Positions 1 through 7,676 of a DNA stretch of 44,038 nucleotides are shown here, in pieces. This stretch comes from Spirochaetales bacterium (GTDB lineage: Bacteria > Spirochaetota > Spirochaetia > UBA9216). The notes beneath the pieces were generated by a model. The model did not search any database and was not told where the DNA came from. It worked only from the letters and a program-made list of their open reading frames with translations. Within the stretch, counting starts at the first letter, position 1, and every line of letters starts with the position of its first letter. The position numbers and the translations under genes were made by a program. The stretch lies in the NCBI GenBank assembly GCA_016342585.1, contig JAEINK010000041.1, positions 1 through 44,038 of the forward strand. Direction: 5' to 3'.

Positions 1-77
1 ATTTCATTGGTTGATTGAAGTGTTCGCAGGTGGCAGGATTCAACCGGAATGGGTGGCAGGTTTCACCGGAATATGCA
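1..77. mobile_element. Terminal fragment of an IS21-type insertion sequence
   Basis: Two similar direct repeats of about 21 bp lie at 29-50 and 52-72. Both carry GGTGGCAGG, then a TTCA-rich stretch, then CCGGAAT. The element ends in ...TATGCA at 77, consistent with the 5'-TG...CA-3' ends and multiple terminal repeats of IS21-family elements. No transposase is in view because the element continues beyond the left edge. It interrupts the minus-strand gene at 78-844. The family is assigned from end architecture only. Confidence 0.5.
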
Positions 78-844
78 GGTTCAAAAAGAAATCCATCTAA
101 AACATTTACAGCAACTATTAATGGTAAATTAATGTGTTTATATTTTTTTGCTTTTTTTCTTAACGTATTTAGTAAAGATTTTCTTGAATCTATGAATTTA
201 ACACCAAATGATTCCAAGCCAATAGGTCTTTTTAAGACTTTTCCTTCCTTAGATTCTATAAATCCTAATTTAATTCTCCAGCTTCCAACAGAAATATGTT
301 TTTCACTATTTATATCGTTTTTAATAATAATATTTTGTATTGAATCTTTGATTTCTTTTAATTTTGGCTGTTCTTTACTAATTTGTTCAAATGTAATATT
401 CACAAACACTTTACTTTCCAAATTATCATTTAAATATTCTATTATTTTTTCTGCATGCTTTGTTTCAGTTTTTCCGAAATGTTTTTTATTTGATGTTGTA
501 GCTTCAAAATATGCTATTTTTTCATTATTTTTAAGTATTAAAAAATCAGGGTGCTCATTGCAATTCTCAATTTCTGGGTGTATTTCTATATTAAAATCCA
601 TTTTCTTCAGCATCATATAGAAACACAATTCAGTAAAAGCACCATAGAAATTCTCTTCATTAAAGTCTTTTAATCTTTTTTCGAGGTCTTTTGTATGCTC
701 TTTTGGATATTCTTCATACCATTCATTTAAATAATTTCTTACTCGATTAAAGATTTCTCTAGAGGATCTATCCAGAAAGCCATAATTTGATTCATTTTCT
801 CTATATCTACTATTGTCATTTCTAAATTTACTTTCAAATAACAT
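78..844 (-). pseudogene. Cassette gene for a PD-(D/E)XK-like protein, cut by an insertion sequence
   Basis: An open frame runs on the minus strand from ATG at 844, with ribosome site AAGGA just upstream, to the IS tip at 77. It then continues in IS sequence to the window edge, so the native C-terminus is missing. About 255 native residues remain. Residues 69-72 (AFTE), the PD of HPDFLIL (99-100) and the FEAT motif (113-116) resemble the core of a PD-(D/E)XK nuclease fold, here with a variant last motif. The gene is AT-rich like its cassette neighbours. It would end upstream of the next attC, which is not visible. Function is unknown; a restriction-like or defence nuclease is plausible. The reading frame is clear, the fold call tentative. 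Confidence 0.6.
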
Positions 845-873
845 AATAATCCTTAAATTTTGTATTTTTTTGA

Positions 874-994
874 ACATAACGCCCAGCATCAGCTGCGGGC
901 TTCGTTCCTGGAGCGCAGCGGAAGGATTGGCGCGCGTTTTTGCATCAGCAAAAACCGTGACAAAGAAACCGACAGTTGCATGCGTTTGTTATGC
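874..994 (-). other. attC: Integron attC site 1
   Basis: Read on the minus strand this begins GCATAACAAACGCATGCAAC and ends GCTGATGCTGGGCGTTATG, the R''-L'' / L'-R' arrangement of an integron recombination site. It is about 121 bp long with an imperfect internal dyad. It lies directly after the stop codon of the 995-1630 gene, as a cassette attC should. It is highly similar to the sites at 2751-2871 and 4084-4210. Confidence 0.8.
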
Positions 995-1630
995 CTAAAA
1001 TTTATTATAATAATATACTGATATGTATGAGTATGGGTACTTTTCATAAACATTAAAGTATGTGTTTCTCCATACAGGTACATCAGTCATATCAATAATC
1101 AGATTTAAATCTTTATATTCCCCTAAATTATATGCAGTTGATAATATTATAATTGTATCTTCATCATTTTTATCTGATAGTTCTTCTATATTATCATAAC
1201 AGAGATTAATAAAATATTTCAGTATTTCTATTTGAAAATATTCATTATTCATTTTTTCAATAAATTCTTTATTGGTTAAATCATTATAAACCCCAGACAA
1301 TCCACTTTCATTAAGAACCATTTTTACAAATGAAGGCTTCATCTGAAATAATCCAATAGAAAAATCGAAGTTAATTATATTCAAATATGTTTCACATATA
1401 TTACCTATACTACGAAATCTTAAAACCTCTGGAAAAATAATTGATTTTGCAATTTTTATTCTACTTTCATTTTTAAAATTTTTATCAAAATCACTATTAT
1501 ATTTATCTATGTTTAAAACAGCTTCATTTACAATTCTTTCAGTTAAACCTATTTCATTTATAAAAGATGTATCAGAAAAGACAAGGCTTTGCGGGATAAT
1601 AAAAAATAATACTAATAGTTTCTTATACAT
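995..1630 (-). CDS. Exported lysozyme-like (SLT-fold) cassette protein
   Basis: A 211-residue protein with an N-terminal signal peptide (hydrophobic residues 5-18). The segment around residues 68-103 contains IIFPEV followed by FSIGLFQMKPSF. This matches the Glu-bearing helix and the G-x-FQ-x-KPS stretch of lysozyme/transglycosylase-like folds. The Glu of FPEV is the likely catalytic residue. The start ATG lies inside the 3' end of the ankyrin gene (19-bp overlap), so the two are probably translationally coupled. The stop codon touches attC site 1. Likely located in the periplasm and acting on peptidoglycan (inference). An alternative is a non-catalytic protein of the same fold. Confidence 0.65.
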   Translation of the reverse strand: MYKKLLVLFFIIPQSLVFSDTSFINEIGLTERIVNEAVLNIDKYNSDFDKNFKNESRIKIAKSIIFPEVLRFRSIGNICETYLNIINFDFSIGLFQMKPSFVKMVLNESGLSGVYNDLTNKEFIEKMNNEYFQIEILKYFINLCYDNIEELSDKNDEDTIIILSTAYNLGEYKDLNLIIDMTDVPVWRNTYFNVYEKYPYSYISVYYYNKF

Positions 1631-2721
1631 CGCATAACATCTTCATCAAGATTTATATAATCAGGTAAATCCAAAGGCTGATATCGATATTCTCTATGAA
1701 TATCACGAACTCGATCAAAGGATGTTGCCTTAAAACTAATATGCAAATCGGCTCCATTTTCAATCAAATATTCTAAACTATTTAAATCACTTAATAATAG
1801 TGCAGCTGTATACATAGGGACATAATCATCTTCTTCTATACTTATCATTAAATTTCTTTCCATCGTTAAATCTTGATCAAATCCCATAGGTATAAAACTT
1901 TCGAATCCAATATTATTAAATCTCATTAATAAATCTAATACATTATATGAATTAAATAAAATAGCAAAATTAATTAATTTTTTAGAATCCTGTTCATATG
2001 AAAATAATATTCGTCTCATATTTTCTTCGTCATCATTCAAAATAGATATAAAAATTGGATCATACATTCCATTGAAAGACGGAACCTCGTCAAGATTATC
2101 TAAAATTTTACAAAAAAACTTTAAAGATTCACTATTAATTTTAGACATTTTTGACCAAAGCGGCAATTCAATAATTTTTATACCTTCATCAAAATTATCA
2201 TCGCTATCATAAACATTGATTGTTTTATTTAGATTTATGTCTGCATCGATAATATCATATATATCATAGCGTTTAAGCAGAAATGCTAATTCTTTTGAGG
2301 TTACAACATTATCCCCTCTTATAAAAAATCTACCATCAGAAAAATCACTACTGTAAAATCCACTTTCTATGGCCCCTAATGGTATCGTACTGTAAATATT
2401 AGCTCCATTTTCAATTAACAGCCTAACAACAGTTAAATTATTCCTTGCGATAGCATAATGGATAGGAAAGATCCCAGAATCATCACTAATATTTACATCA
2501 GCTCCATTATCAATTAGCGCTTCTATCATTGACATTCTGATATCCGAACAATTTTGTAAATATATAGACAACAATGGTAATTCAGAAAAATTCATTTCCA
2601 AAACATTCATTTTTCTAATAAATGAATCTTCATTGTTATTAATCATTTCATTGAGAGGTGAATTTGAAAATACATATGCTGAGTATCCAATAAGTAGTAA
2701 AACGATTATTATTTTTTTCAC
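1612..2721 (-). CDS. Exported ankyrin-repeat cassette protein
   Basis: A 369-residue protein with a signal peptide (residues 1-19: MKK, hydrophobic core, SNS). Ankyrin repeats are clear at about residues 63-115 (ALIDNGADVN, then PIHYAIARNNLTVVRLLIENGANI) and near 320-335 (YLIENGADLHI). The middle is divergent. The AT-rich gene overlaps the downstream lysozyme-like gene by 19 bp and starts about 30 bp from attC site 2, so both form one two-gene cassette. Periplasmic ankyrin proteins often bind and protect against a partner enzyme. An inhibitor or immunity role toward its neighbour is possible but is inference. Confidence 0.75.
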   Translation of the reverse strand: MKKIIIVLLLIGYSAYVFSNSPLNEMINNNEDSFIRKMNVLEMNFSELPLLSIYLQNCSDIRMSMIEALIDNGADVNISDDSGIFPIHYAIARNNLTVVRLLIENGANIYSTIPLGAIESGFYSSDFSDGRFFIRGDNVVTSKELAFLLKRYDIYDIIDADINLNKTINVYDSDDNFDEGIKIIELPLWSKMSKINSESLKFFCKILDNLDEVPSFNGMYDPIFISILNDDEENMRRILFSYEQDSKKLINFAILFNSYNVLDLLMRFNNIGFESFIPMGFDQDLTMERNLMISIEEDDYVPMYTAALLLSDLNSLEYLIENGADLHISFKATSFDRVRDIHREYRYQPLDLPDYINLDEDVMRCIRNY

Positions 2722-2750
2722 ATAAAACTCCTGAAGTTATATTTTATTAG

Positions 2751-2871
2751 GCATAACGCCCAGCATCAGCTGCGGGCTTCGTTCCTGGAGCGAAGCGAAA
2801 GGATTGGCGCGCGTTTTTGCAATAGCAAAAACCGTGACAAAGAAACCGACTGCTGCATGCGAATGTTATGT
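2751..2871 (-). other. attC: Integron attC site 2
   Basis: On the minus strand it starts ACATAACATTCGCATGCAGC and ends GCTGATGCTGGGCGTTATGC. It is about 121 bp and nearly identical to attC site 1 through the central part. It separates the PH-like/membrane-protein cassette from the ankyrin/lysozyme-like cassette. Confidence 0.8.
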
Positions 2872-2973
2872 GTCTTGTTATATTGAAGTATTATATATAT
2901 TCTTTTTGATGCTACATCAAATTCTTCTATTAATAGCGTAATTTTTTATAAATCCCATTCTATAGAGATTTAT

Positions 2974-3393
2974 CTATATTACATCTTTATTAATATATAT
3001 TTTAGTCTCTACATCACTGCAATTATTTTTTACTTTAACATATAAGGGAACTCTGTATTTCTTCAGCGTTTTATACATATCTCTTTTTCCAATAATTTTT
3101 AATACATGTTTTACCAACAACCTACCGCATGGTGCAGTCATAAAAATAATGAAGGACTCTTCTTTAATACTTTTTTTATTCTTCGATAATAAAATACGTA
3201 TTTTCTTTTTCTTATCATCCCATGAAGAAAAAAGCCTTGCAGAGTTTATTAATATTATTAGCGATATAATAATTTGTGGAATACAAAGGAACACCGATAT
3301 TTTATATATCGGTATTCCTATTAATATCATCCCTATACTTAACAATAATAGAGAATAAAGATTAAGATAAAGAAATGTTTGAATTTTATTCAT
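2974..3393 (-). CDS. Small membrane protein of an integron cassette
   Basis: 139 residues. Two hydrophobic helices lie at about residues 8-30 and 32-52. A basic linker (DDKKKKIRILLSKNKK) and a C-terminal soluble region of about 75 residues follow. The start overlaps the end of the PH-like gene by 8 bp, so the two are co-translated as a pair. Function not recognised. The stop lies about 100 bp before attC site 2. Confidence 0.6.
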   Translation of the reverse strand: MNKIQTFLYLNLYSLLLLSIGMILIGIPIYKISVFLCIPQIIISLIILINSARLFSSWDDKKKKIRILLSKNKKSIKEESFIIFMTAPCGRLLVKHVLKIIGKRDMYKTLKKYRVPLYVKVKNNCSDVETKIYINKDVI

Positions 3394-3832
3394 TCCCTAA
3401 CTGTGCTTGAGCTATAGCCTTATAAAAGGCATTAACAGTATTTTGAGCTCCTGCTTCATCAACACCAGATAGCATCACTTCTGTAGTTTGTGTGAATGAT
3501 TCATAATAGAGATAATAGGCAGGGCAAAAACAGCCACAAGTCATACTTTTTTTATATCCCACTTCTTTCACACTACTCGGCAATAAGTATTTAACCGTTT
3601 TACCAACATTAAAACAATAGCAGCTAATTACACTTTTAACTTCTATTACACGTTTGTTAGATATAACTAAATATCCTCTTACTTTATAACCAAATATTTT
3701 TGCAAAAAACTTTCTTATTTTTCCAATAGCACGAGCAAACGGATTAGAACTTGTAGCCCAAAGTTCAGCTTCAATTTCCATAACCAAGGTTTCATCATCT
3801 GCTAAAAGAACTCCAGATTTCAGTTTTGACAT
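3386..3832 (-). CDS. PH-like domain cassette protein
   Basis: 148 residues with no signal peptide. The motif GYLVISNKRVIEVK (about residues 53-66) is the beta-hairpin typical of bacterial pleckstrin-homology-like (bPH) domains. A cysteine-rich patch (TCGCFCP) and a hydrophobic YYLYY stretch follow. The start ATG has a good ribosome site (AAGGAG). It is the first gene of its cassette and overlaps the membrane-protein gene. Likely a membrane-associated adaptor with its neighbour (inference). Confidence 0.6.
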   Translation of the reverse strand: MSKLKSGVLLADDETLVMEIEAELWATSSNPFARAIGKIRKFFAKIFGYKVRGYLVISNKRVIEVKSVISCYCFNVGKTVKYLLPSSVKEVGYKKSMTCGCFCPAYYLYYESFTQTTEVMLSGVDEAGAQNTVNAFYKAIAQAQLGNE

Positions 3833-3858
3833 TTAAATACTCCTTAAAATTTTATATT

Positions 3859-3873
3859 ATAGACATAGTCTAT
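3859..3873 (-). promoter_or_regulatory. Short dyad upstream of the PH-like gene
   Basis: ATAGAC-ATA-GTCTAT is a perfect 6-3-6 dyad about 25 bp upstream of the cassette gene start, in a very AT-rich stretch holding TATAAT-like hexamers on the minus strand. It could be an operator of a cassette-borne promoter. There is no direct support beyond position and symmetry. Confidence 0.3.
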
Positions 3874-4083
3874 TATTTTATTATAATATAGATCAAAATG
3901 TATTTTGTAAATCTATTTTTTTCACTTACCCTTATATATTATGCTTCACATCTTTTTGTTGTCAACAGCATCGACTTATCCATTATTTTAAAAATACTTA
4001 TTAGAATTTCAATTTATTATATTTTTACTCATATTTCATACCTTTATATTTTCAATTTTTTTTATTTTCCAAGTCTATTTTAC

Positions 4084-4210
4084 ACATAACGCCCAGCATC
4101 AGCACTTTACCGGCCTGGCCAAAGGACAGGCATTGGCGTGAAGTTTGCCGAGCGAAGCGAATAGCAAACTTCATGACAATAGGGAAATGTGTTGCATGCG
4201 TTTGTTAAAC
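4084..4210 (-). other. attC: Integron attC site 3, next to the prophage
   Basis: On the minus strand it begins GTTTAACAAACGCATGCAAC, where GTTTAAC fits the canonical RYYYAAC core exactly, and ends GCTGATGCTGGGCGTTATGT. The outer arms match sites 1 and 2, but the centre (a stem built on GAAGTTTGC / GCAAACTTC) differs, as expected of attC sites. It lies only 25 bp from the first phage regulatory dyad. Confidence 0.8.
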
Positions 4211-4235
4211 GTAAAAAACCACACTAAAACGCAAA

Positions 4236-4282
4236 AGGTAGGGTAAACCCTTCCCCTGCAATAACTTAAAACATCGTACTCT
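4236..4282 (+). promoter_or_regulatory. Phage block-1 promoter: dyad plus -10 (integrase)
   Basis: The dyad AGGTAGGG-TAAA-CCCTTCCC occupies 4236-4255. Its right arm deviates from consensus at two positions. After exactly 21 bp comes TACTCT (4277-4282), a TAnnnT hexamer suitable as -10. No TTGACA-like -35 is present, so an activator bound to the dyad would be needed. Predicted start near 4289 leaves a 63-nt leader before the integrase. Confidence 0.75.
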
Positions 4283-4302
4283 CAGTCTGATAAATCAAAT
4301 AA

Positions 4303-4338
4303 GAGGCCGTGACATCAAATAATGCATCACACGGTCTC
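4303..4338 (+). promoter_or_regulatory. Leader hairpin before the integrase ribosome site
   Basis: GAGGCCGTG (4303-4311) pairs with CACGGTCTC (4330-4338), nine pairs including one G-U. It ends two bases before the AAGGAG ribosome site at 4341-4346. It lies in the predicted integrase leader and could modulate translation. Confidence 0.4.
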
Positions 4339-4351
4339 AAAAGGAGTTATT

Positions 4352-5506
4352 ATGCGTTACAGAGAGCCATTTACAGTGTATAAGAGGACTCTAAGTTCAG
4401 GCAAGAGAATATTTTACTACTACACCTATGATGAGAATAATAAAAGAACAAACGGATTCTCTACCGGAAAAAAAACCAGGAGTGCAGCCAAAGCCTACTG
4501 CTTTGAATTACTAAGACAAGGAAAATTAATTCCAAAACGAGGAGGGAACCTCACCTTCAAAGTTTATGCCACCGATTGGTGGGACTGGGATAAATGCGAA
4601 TACATTGCTTACAGAAGTAAACGGAGAACCATAAGTAAATCATATGCACTTACAGCCAGGCATACCTTGAACAAACATATCCTCCCCCGTTTCGGGAAAG
4701 TACCGATAAAAACAATTACTACCTATGACATTGAAAAATGGCAGGACTCTTTTTCCGATATGGGGTTAGCAAATGCAACAGCAAGGCTTTCTCTAACAGT
4801 ATTACGGGTAATGTTGAAAGAAGCAGTACGACGAAAGCTGATTCATACTAATCCGGCAAAAGCGGTTACCCCCTTAAAAAATGAAAGCAAGGTAACAGGA
4901 ATATTAAAAACCTCTGAAGTTGAAAAATTATTTGATGAAAAAAATAAAGAAAAACTATGGCCTACCGAAATCCTGTACCTTGGAAATCTACTCGCCGCCT
5001 GTACCGGAATGCGATTGGGAGAAGTCCTTGGAGTACGAGGTGAATCCCTGAAAGACAATTACATCCTGGTAGACAAACAATTCAACAGAACCCTTGGATT
5101 AACCGACACAAAAAGTCATGGCTCAAGGGAAGTCATTATTCCAACCAACTTATACAAAAGACTTCAAAAGCTAAGTAAACAGAATTCGAATGGATATCTC
5201 TTCTCCAGGAACGGAGGCACCTCTCCCATACAGGGTGATGTACTTCGCAATGCACTCCAACATGCCATGAGGGAAATTGGCATAACAGATGAAGAGCGAA
5301 AAGAAAGAAGGATAACATTTCACTCCTGGCGGCACTACCTGAACACAACTCTTCGCAGTAACAACATTACCGATGCAAAACTCAGGGCCATGGTAGGACA
5401 TGCCAACTCCCAAATGACAGACCACTATACCCACTTCAATCCGGATGACTATAAAGATATCCAAAAAGTACAAAATAAAATAATAAAAATATCAAAAGTA
5501 GGGTAA
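4352..5506 (+). CDS. int: Phage tyrosine recombinase (integrase)
   Basis: Site-specific recombinase for prophage integration and excision. The start at 4352 is chosen because AAGGAG lies six bases upstream; an in-frame ATG at 4322 has no such site. Numbered from 4352 (384 residues), the N-terminal arm-type domain spans about 1-65 and the core-binding domain about 70-170. The catalytic set is Arg221 (TGMRLGE), Lys254, His324 and Arg327 (HSWRH), His350 (VGHANS) and nucleophile Tyr359 (DHYTHF). The last codons (Lys-Val-Gly-stop) are encoded by the second regulatory dyad. It is a phage-type enzyme, not an integron integrase, although attC sites are adjacent. Confidence 0.95.
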   Translation: MRYREPFTVYKRTLSSGKRIFYYYTYDENNKRTNGFSTGKKTRSAAKAYCFELLRQGKLIPKRGGNLTFKVYATDWWDWDKCEYIAYRSKRRTISKSYALTARHTLNKHILPRFGKVPIKTITTYDIEKWQDSFSDMGLANATARLSLTVLRVMLKEAVRRKLIHTNPAKAVTPLKNESKVTGILKTSEVEKLFDEKNKEKLWPTEILYLGNLLAACTGMRLGEVLGVRGESLKDNYILVDKQFNRTLGLTDTKSHGSREVIIPTNLYKRLQKLSKQNSNGYLFSRNGGTSPIQGDVLRNALQHAMREIGITDEERKERRITFHSWRHYLNTTLRSNNITDAKLRAMVGHANSQMTDHYTHFNPDDYKDIQKVQNKIIKISKVG

Positions 5507-5542
5507 ACCCTACCTTTGTGCCCCCTCAATACCCGGTAGATT
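5496..5542 (+). promoter_or_regulatory. Phage block-2 promoter: dyad plus -10 (xis-terminase)
   Basis: The dyad AAGTAGGG-TAAA-CCCTACCT lies at 5496-5515 and overlaps the integrase stop codon (5504-5506). TAGATT at 5537-5542 begins after exactly 21 bp. Predicted start near 5549, 32 nt before the excisionase ATG. Confidence 0.8.
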
Positions 5543-5559
5543 ATTAATAAGTCTACCGG
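5533..5559 (+). promoter_or_regulatory. Inverted repeat over the block-2 -10 and start site
   Basis: CCGGTAGA (5533-5540) and TCTACCGG (5552-5559) form a perfect 8-bp dyad spaced by 11 bp. It straddles the -10 hexamer and predicted transcription start, followed by TTTTATTATT. It could be an operator, perhaps for the excisionase, or an early terminator limiting read-through from the integrase. Confidence 0.45.
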
Positions 5560-5580
5560 TTTTATTATTAGGAGGAAACC

Positions 5581-5775
5581 ATGGAACCATTATTAACGAT
5601 TCAGGAAGCAGCGGATCTTACCCGCCTCAAAGTCAAAACCCTTTACACCTACGCCGAAAAAGAAATCATTCCCCACGTCCGCCTGGGAAGAAGAATATTC
5701 TTCCGGGAAAAGCAAATAGATGAATGGGTTACCCAGTGCAGCGTAAACCCCATACAACAGGAACTGATAAAATGA
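5581..5775 (+). CDS. xis: Excisionase-family helix-turn-helix protein
   Basis: 64 residues forming a single MerR-like winged helix as in the excisionase/AlpA helix-turn-helix family. LTIQEAADLTRLKVKTLYTY (residues 5-24) is the helix-turn-helix; PHVRLGRRIFF and REKQIDEWV follow as wing and last helix. The ribosome site is AGGAGG at 5571-5576. It probably assists integrase directionality and may repress its own promoter. The stop overlaps the next start (ATGA). Confidence 0.85.
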   Translation: MEPLLTIQEAADLTRLKVKTLYTYAEKEIIPHVRLGRRIFFREKQIDEWVTQCSVNPIQQELIK

Positions 5776-5930
5776 AAACAAAGTACCTGACCGAGGAGAA
5801 AATAAAAAACACCATCGCCTTCATGAAGGAGCGAAAGGAGCATGCCAGAGTTACAGAAAACAAGGCATGGGTTAAAGAGTATGACGATGCCATAACCGTC
5901 ATAAAGGAGCTATCCACCATCGATGTCTGA
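5772..5930 (+). CDS. Small phage protein of unknown function
   Basis: 52 residues, highly charged and predicted helical (EEKIKNTIAFMKERKEHARV). The ATG overlaps the excisionase stop (ATGA) and its stop overlaps the terminase small-subunit start, so it is translationally coupled on both sides. No family recognised. Confidence 0.6.
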   Translation: MKTKYLTEEKIKNTIAFMKERKEHARVTENKAWVKEYDDAITVIKELSTIDV

Positions 5931-6435
5931 TAATATCCACCTGGAAAATACAAGAAGATTTATCGAAGAGGAAAGCTGGCTCCGACAACCCGGAGAAACC
6001 AACGCCGCCTTTCACGCCTTCTGCCTCTTCCGGGATTACGGCGGTGACCGCTCCATACGGAAAGTCCTGGAGAAAGCCGGATACCCCGAAAGAAGAATAT
6101 CCATCTGGCGGGCCTGGGGCAGCCGGTTCCAGTGGAAAAGGAGAACCACCGAATACGACAACTACCTAGAGAAAATCCGGAGACAGGAGAGAGAAAAAGC
6201 CTTCAGACTCCGGGAACAAAAACACCTTGACGTCTCCGAGAAGATGCTCGACCTGGTTGATAAAAGACTAACCAAGATCGACCCGCAGGAACTTTCCCAG
6301 GGAACAATAACCGACTGGGTGAAATCGGCAGTAAGCCTTGAAAGACAAAACTTCGAGGATACAATCAACACCGAAACCAAAGGAAACCTGAAGCAGCTTG
6401 AAATAGCCTTCTTCGAAGAGTTCGACGGCATTTGA
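5923..6435 (+). CDS. terS: Putative terminase small subunit
   Basis: 170 residues directly before and overlapping the large terminase subunit. Residues 35-75 form a helix-turn-helix-like region (YGGDRSIRKVLEKAGYPERRISIWRAW is broken by short loops), followed by a tryptophan-rich basic patch and a coiled-coil-like charged helix (residues 80-115). This order (DNA-binding head, helical oligomerisation region, C-terminal tail) fits small terminases. The assignment rests mostly on position. Confidence 0.7.
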   Translation: MSDNIHLENTRRFIEEESWLRQPGETNAAFHAFCLFRDYGGDRSIRKVLEKAGYPERRISIWRAWGSRFQWKRRTTEYDNYLEKIRRQEREKAFRLREQKHLDVSEKMLDLVDKRLTKIDPQELSQGTITDWVKSAVSLERQNFEDTINTETKGNLKQLEIAFFEEFDGI

Positions 6436-7637
6436 AAAAGTTCCGCCCTACCCCCGCCCAGCGGAAAGCCCTCTCCCTTATCAAATCAAAAACCAAACAC
6501 ATCCTCCTCTTCGGAGGATCCCGAAGCGGCAAGACAACACTCCTGGTGATGGTAATAATCTTCCGGGCCATCCGCTACCCCGGAAGCCGACACCTAATCT
6601 GCCGACTCCGTCTAAAAGATGCCAAAAGCTCCGTCCTCCATGAAACACTCCTCCCCTGGCTGGAACATACAATAGGCTCCAAGAGATACAAGCTGATAAG
6701 ACATGAGAACTTCATCCAGCTCTACAACGGCTCGGAAATATGGATAGGAGGCCTCGGTGACAGGGAACAGGTAGATAGAATCCTCGGCCATGAGTACAAC
6801 ACCATCTACTTCAACGAAGTATCCCAAATCTCCTACCACGCCGTAACAACAGCCTATTCAAGACTAGCAATGAAAATCCCCGGCTGCCGAAATCTTTTTC
6901 TATACGACTGCAACCCGGCCAGCCCTCTTCACTGGGCCTACAAAGTCTTCATAAGAAAGATCGACTTCAAAACAGACACCCCAATAGTAAAACCCGAAAT
7001 GTATGAATCCATGCTGATAAACCCGGAAGACAACCTTCTGAATCTGGCCGACGACTACATAGAGGACGTCCTGGACATCCTGCCGGAACGACAAAAAGCA
7101 AGGTTCCGCCACGGCCTATGGGTAAAAAGCGACGGGTGTATATACGACAGATTCGAAGAGAGTATGATAATAGATCCAAACGACCTACCGGAAATGGAAT
7201 ACTACACAGCCGGCCAGGACTTCGGCCTGAACATGGCTGCCGTAAAGATCGGATACAACAAAGATAAAGTCTACATAGTCAAAGACCACGGCGGCCACAA
7301 CATAACCACACGAACCTTCAACACCCAGCTGACAGAAAGAAACTGGTTCAAAGACGACATGCCCGTCTACTGCGACCCCGCAGGAGGTGAAAGAATCCAG
7401 GAGATAACCGGAGGCCAGAAGGCCAACAACGCCGTAGACCCCGGAATAGATTACATAAATTCCTTAATAGAAAGAAACCGCCTCCTGATATCCAGTGAAT
7501 GCACCGGAGTCCTCTCGGAAATATGGGACTACTCCCGGGACGAAGACGACAAGATAATCAAGGTGAATGACCACTACATGGATGCGTTGCGATATGGGGT
7601 GTTTACCGGGGCACAATCAGGAATCATACTAAGCTGA
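6432..7637 (+). CDS. terL: Terminase large subunit
   Basis: 401 residues, TTG start overlapping the small-subunit stop. It is the motor that pumps phage DNA into proheads and cuts it. The ATPase domain has Walker A GGSRSGKT at residues 28-35 and a Walker B-like IYFNE at 125-129 with Glu129. The RNase H-like nuclease domain has Asp263 (GQDFGL), Asp315 (CDPAGG) and Asp384 (HYMDALRYG). All motifs are intact, so packaging is probably functional. It is the last gene of block 2; minus-strand cargo begins 37 bp later. Confidence 0.95.
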   Translation: MKKFRPTPAQRKALSLIKSKTKHILLFGGSRSGKTTLLVMVIIFRAIRYPGSRHLICRLRLKDAKSSVLHETLLPWLEHTIGSKRYKLIRHENFIQLYNGSEIWIGGLGDREQVDRILGHEYNTIYFNEVSQISYHAVTTAYSRLAMKIPGCRNLFLYDCNPASPLHWAYKVFIRKIDFKTDTPIVKPEMYESMLINPEDNLLNLADDYIEDVLDILPERQKARFRHGLWVKSDGCIYDRFEESMIIDPNDLPEMEYYTAGQDFGLNMAAVKIGYNKDKVYIVKDHGGHNITTRTFNTQLTERNWFKDDMPVYCDPAGGERIQEITGGQKANNAVDPGIDYINSLIERNRLLISSECTGVLSEIWDYSRDEDDKIIKVNDHYMDALRYGVFTGAQSGIILS

Positions 7638-7640
7638 TAA

Positions 7641-7676
7641 AAACCAGAGCCAGTAACAACTCTAAGGAGCTTTTTT
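7641..7676 (+). terminator. Possible terminator after the large terminase
   Basis: An imperfect stem (CCAGAG...CTCTAAGG) is followed by GAGC and a run of six T (7671-7676). It lies between two convergent genes. The stem is weak, so the call is tentative. Confidence 0.35.

Noticed and set aside
15..620. Plus-strand 201-codon open frame at the left edge
   Set aside because: It starts inside the insertion-sequence end and is antisense to a better minus-strand gene with a ribosome site and PD-(D/E)XK-like motifs; its composition is that of a reverse-strand shadow.
3898..4089. Plus-strand 63-codon hydrophobic frame
   Set aside because: No ribosome site, extreme AT composition, and it runs into attC site 3; hydrophobicity follows from the T-rich sequence.
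4352..5506. The integrase as an integron integrase for the neighbouring attC sites
   Set aside because: Overall layout (N-terminal arm-binding region, phage excisionase next door, no visible IntI-specific insertion) is that of a temperate-phage integrase.
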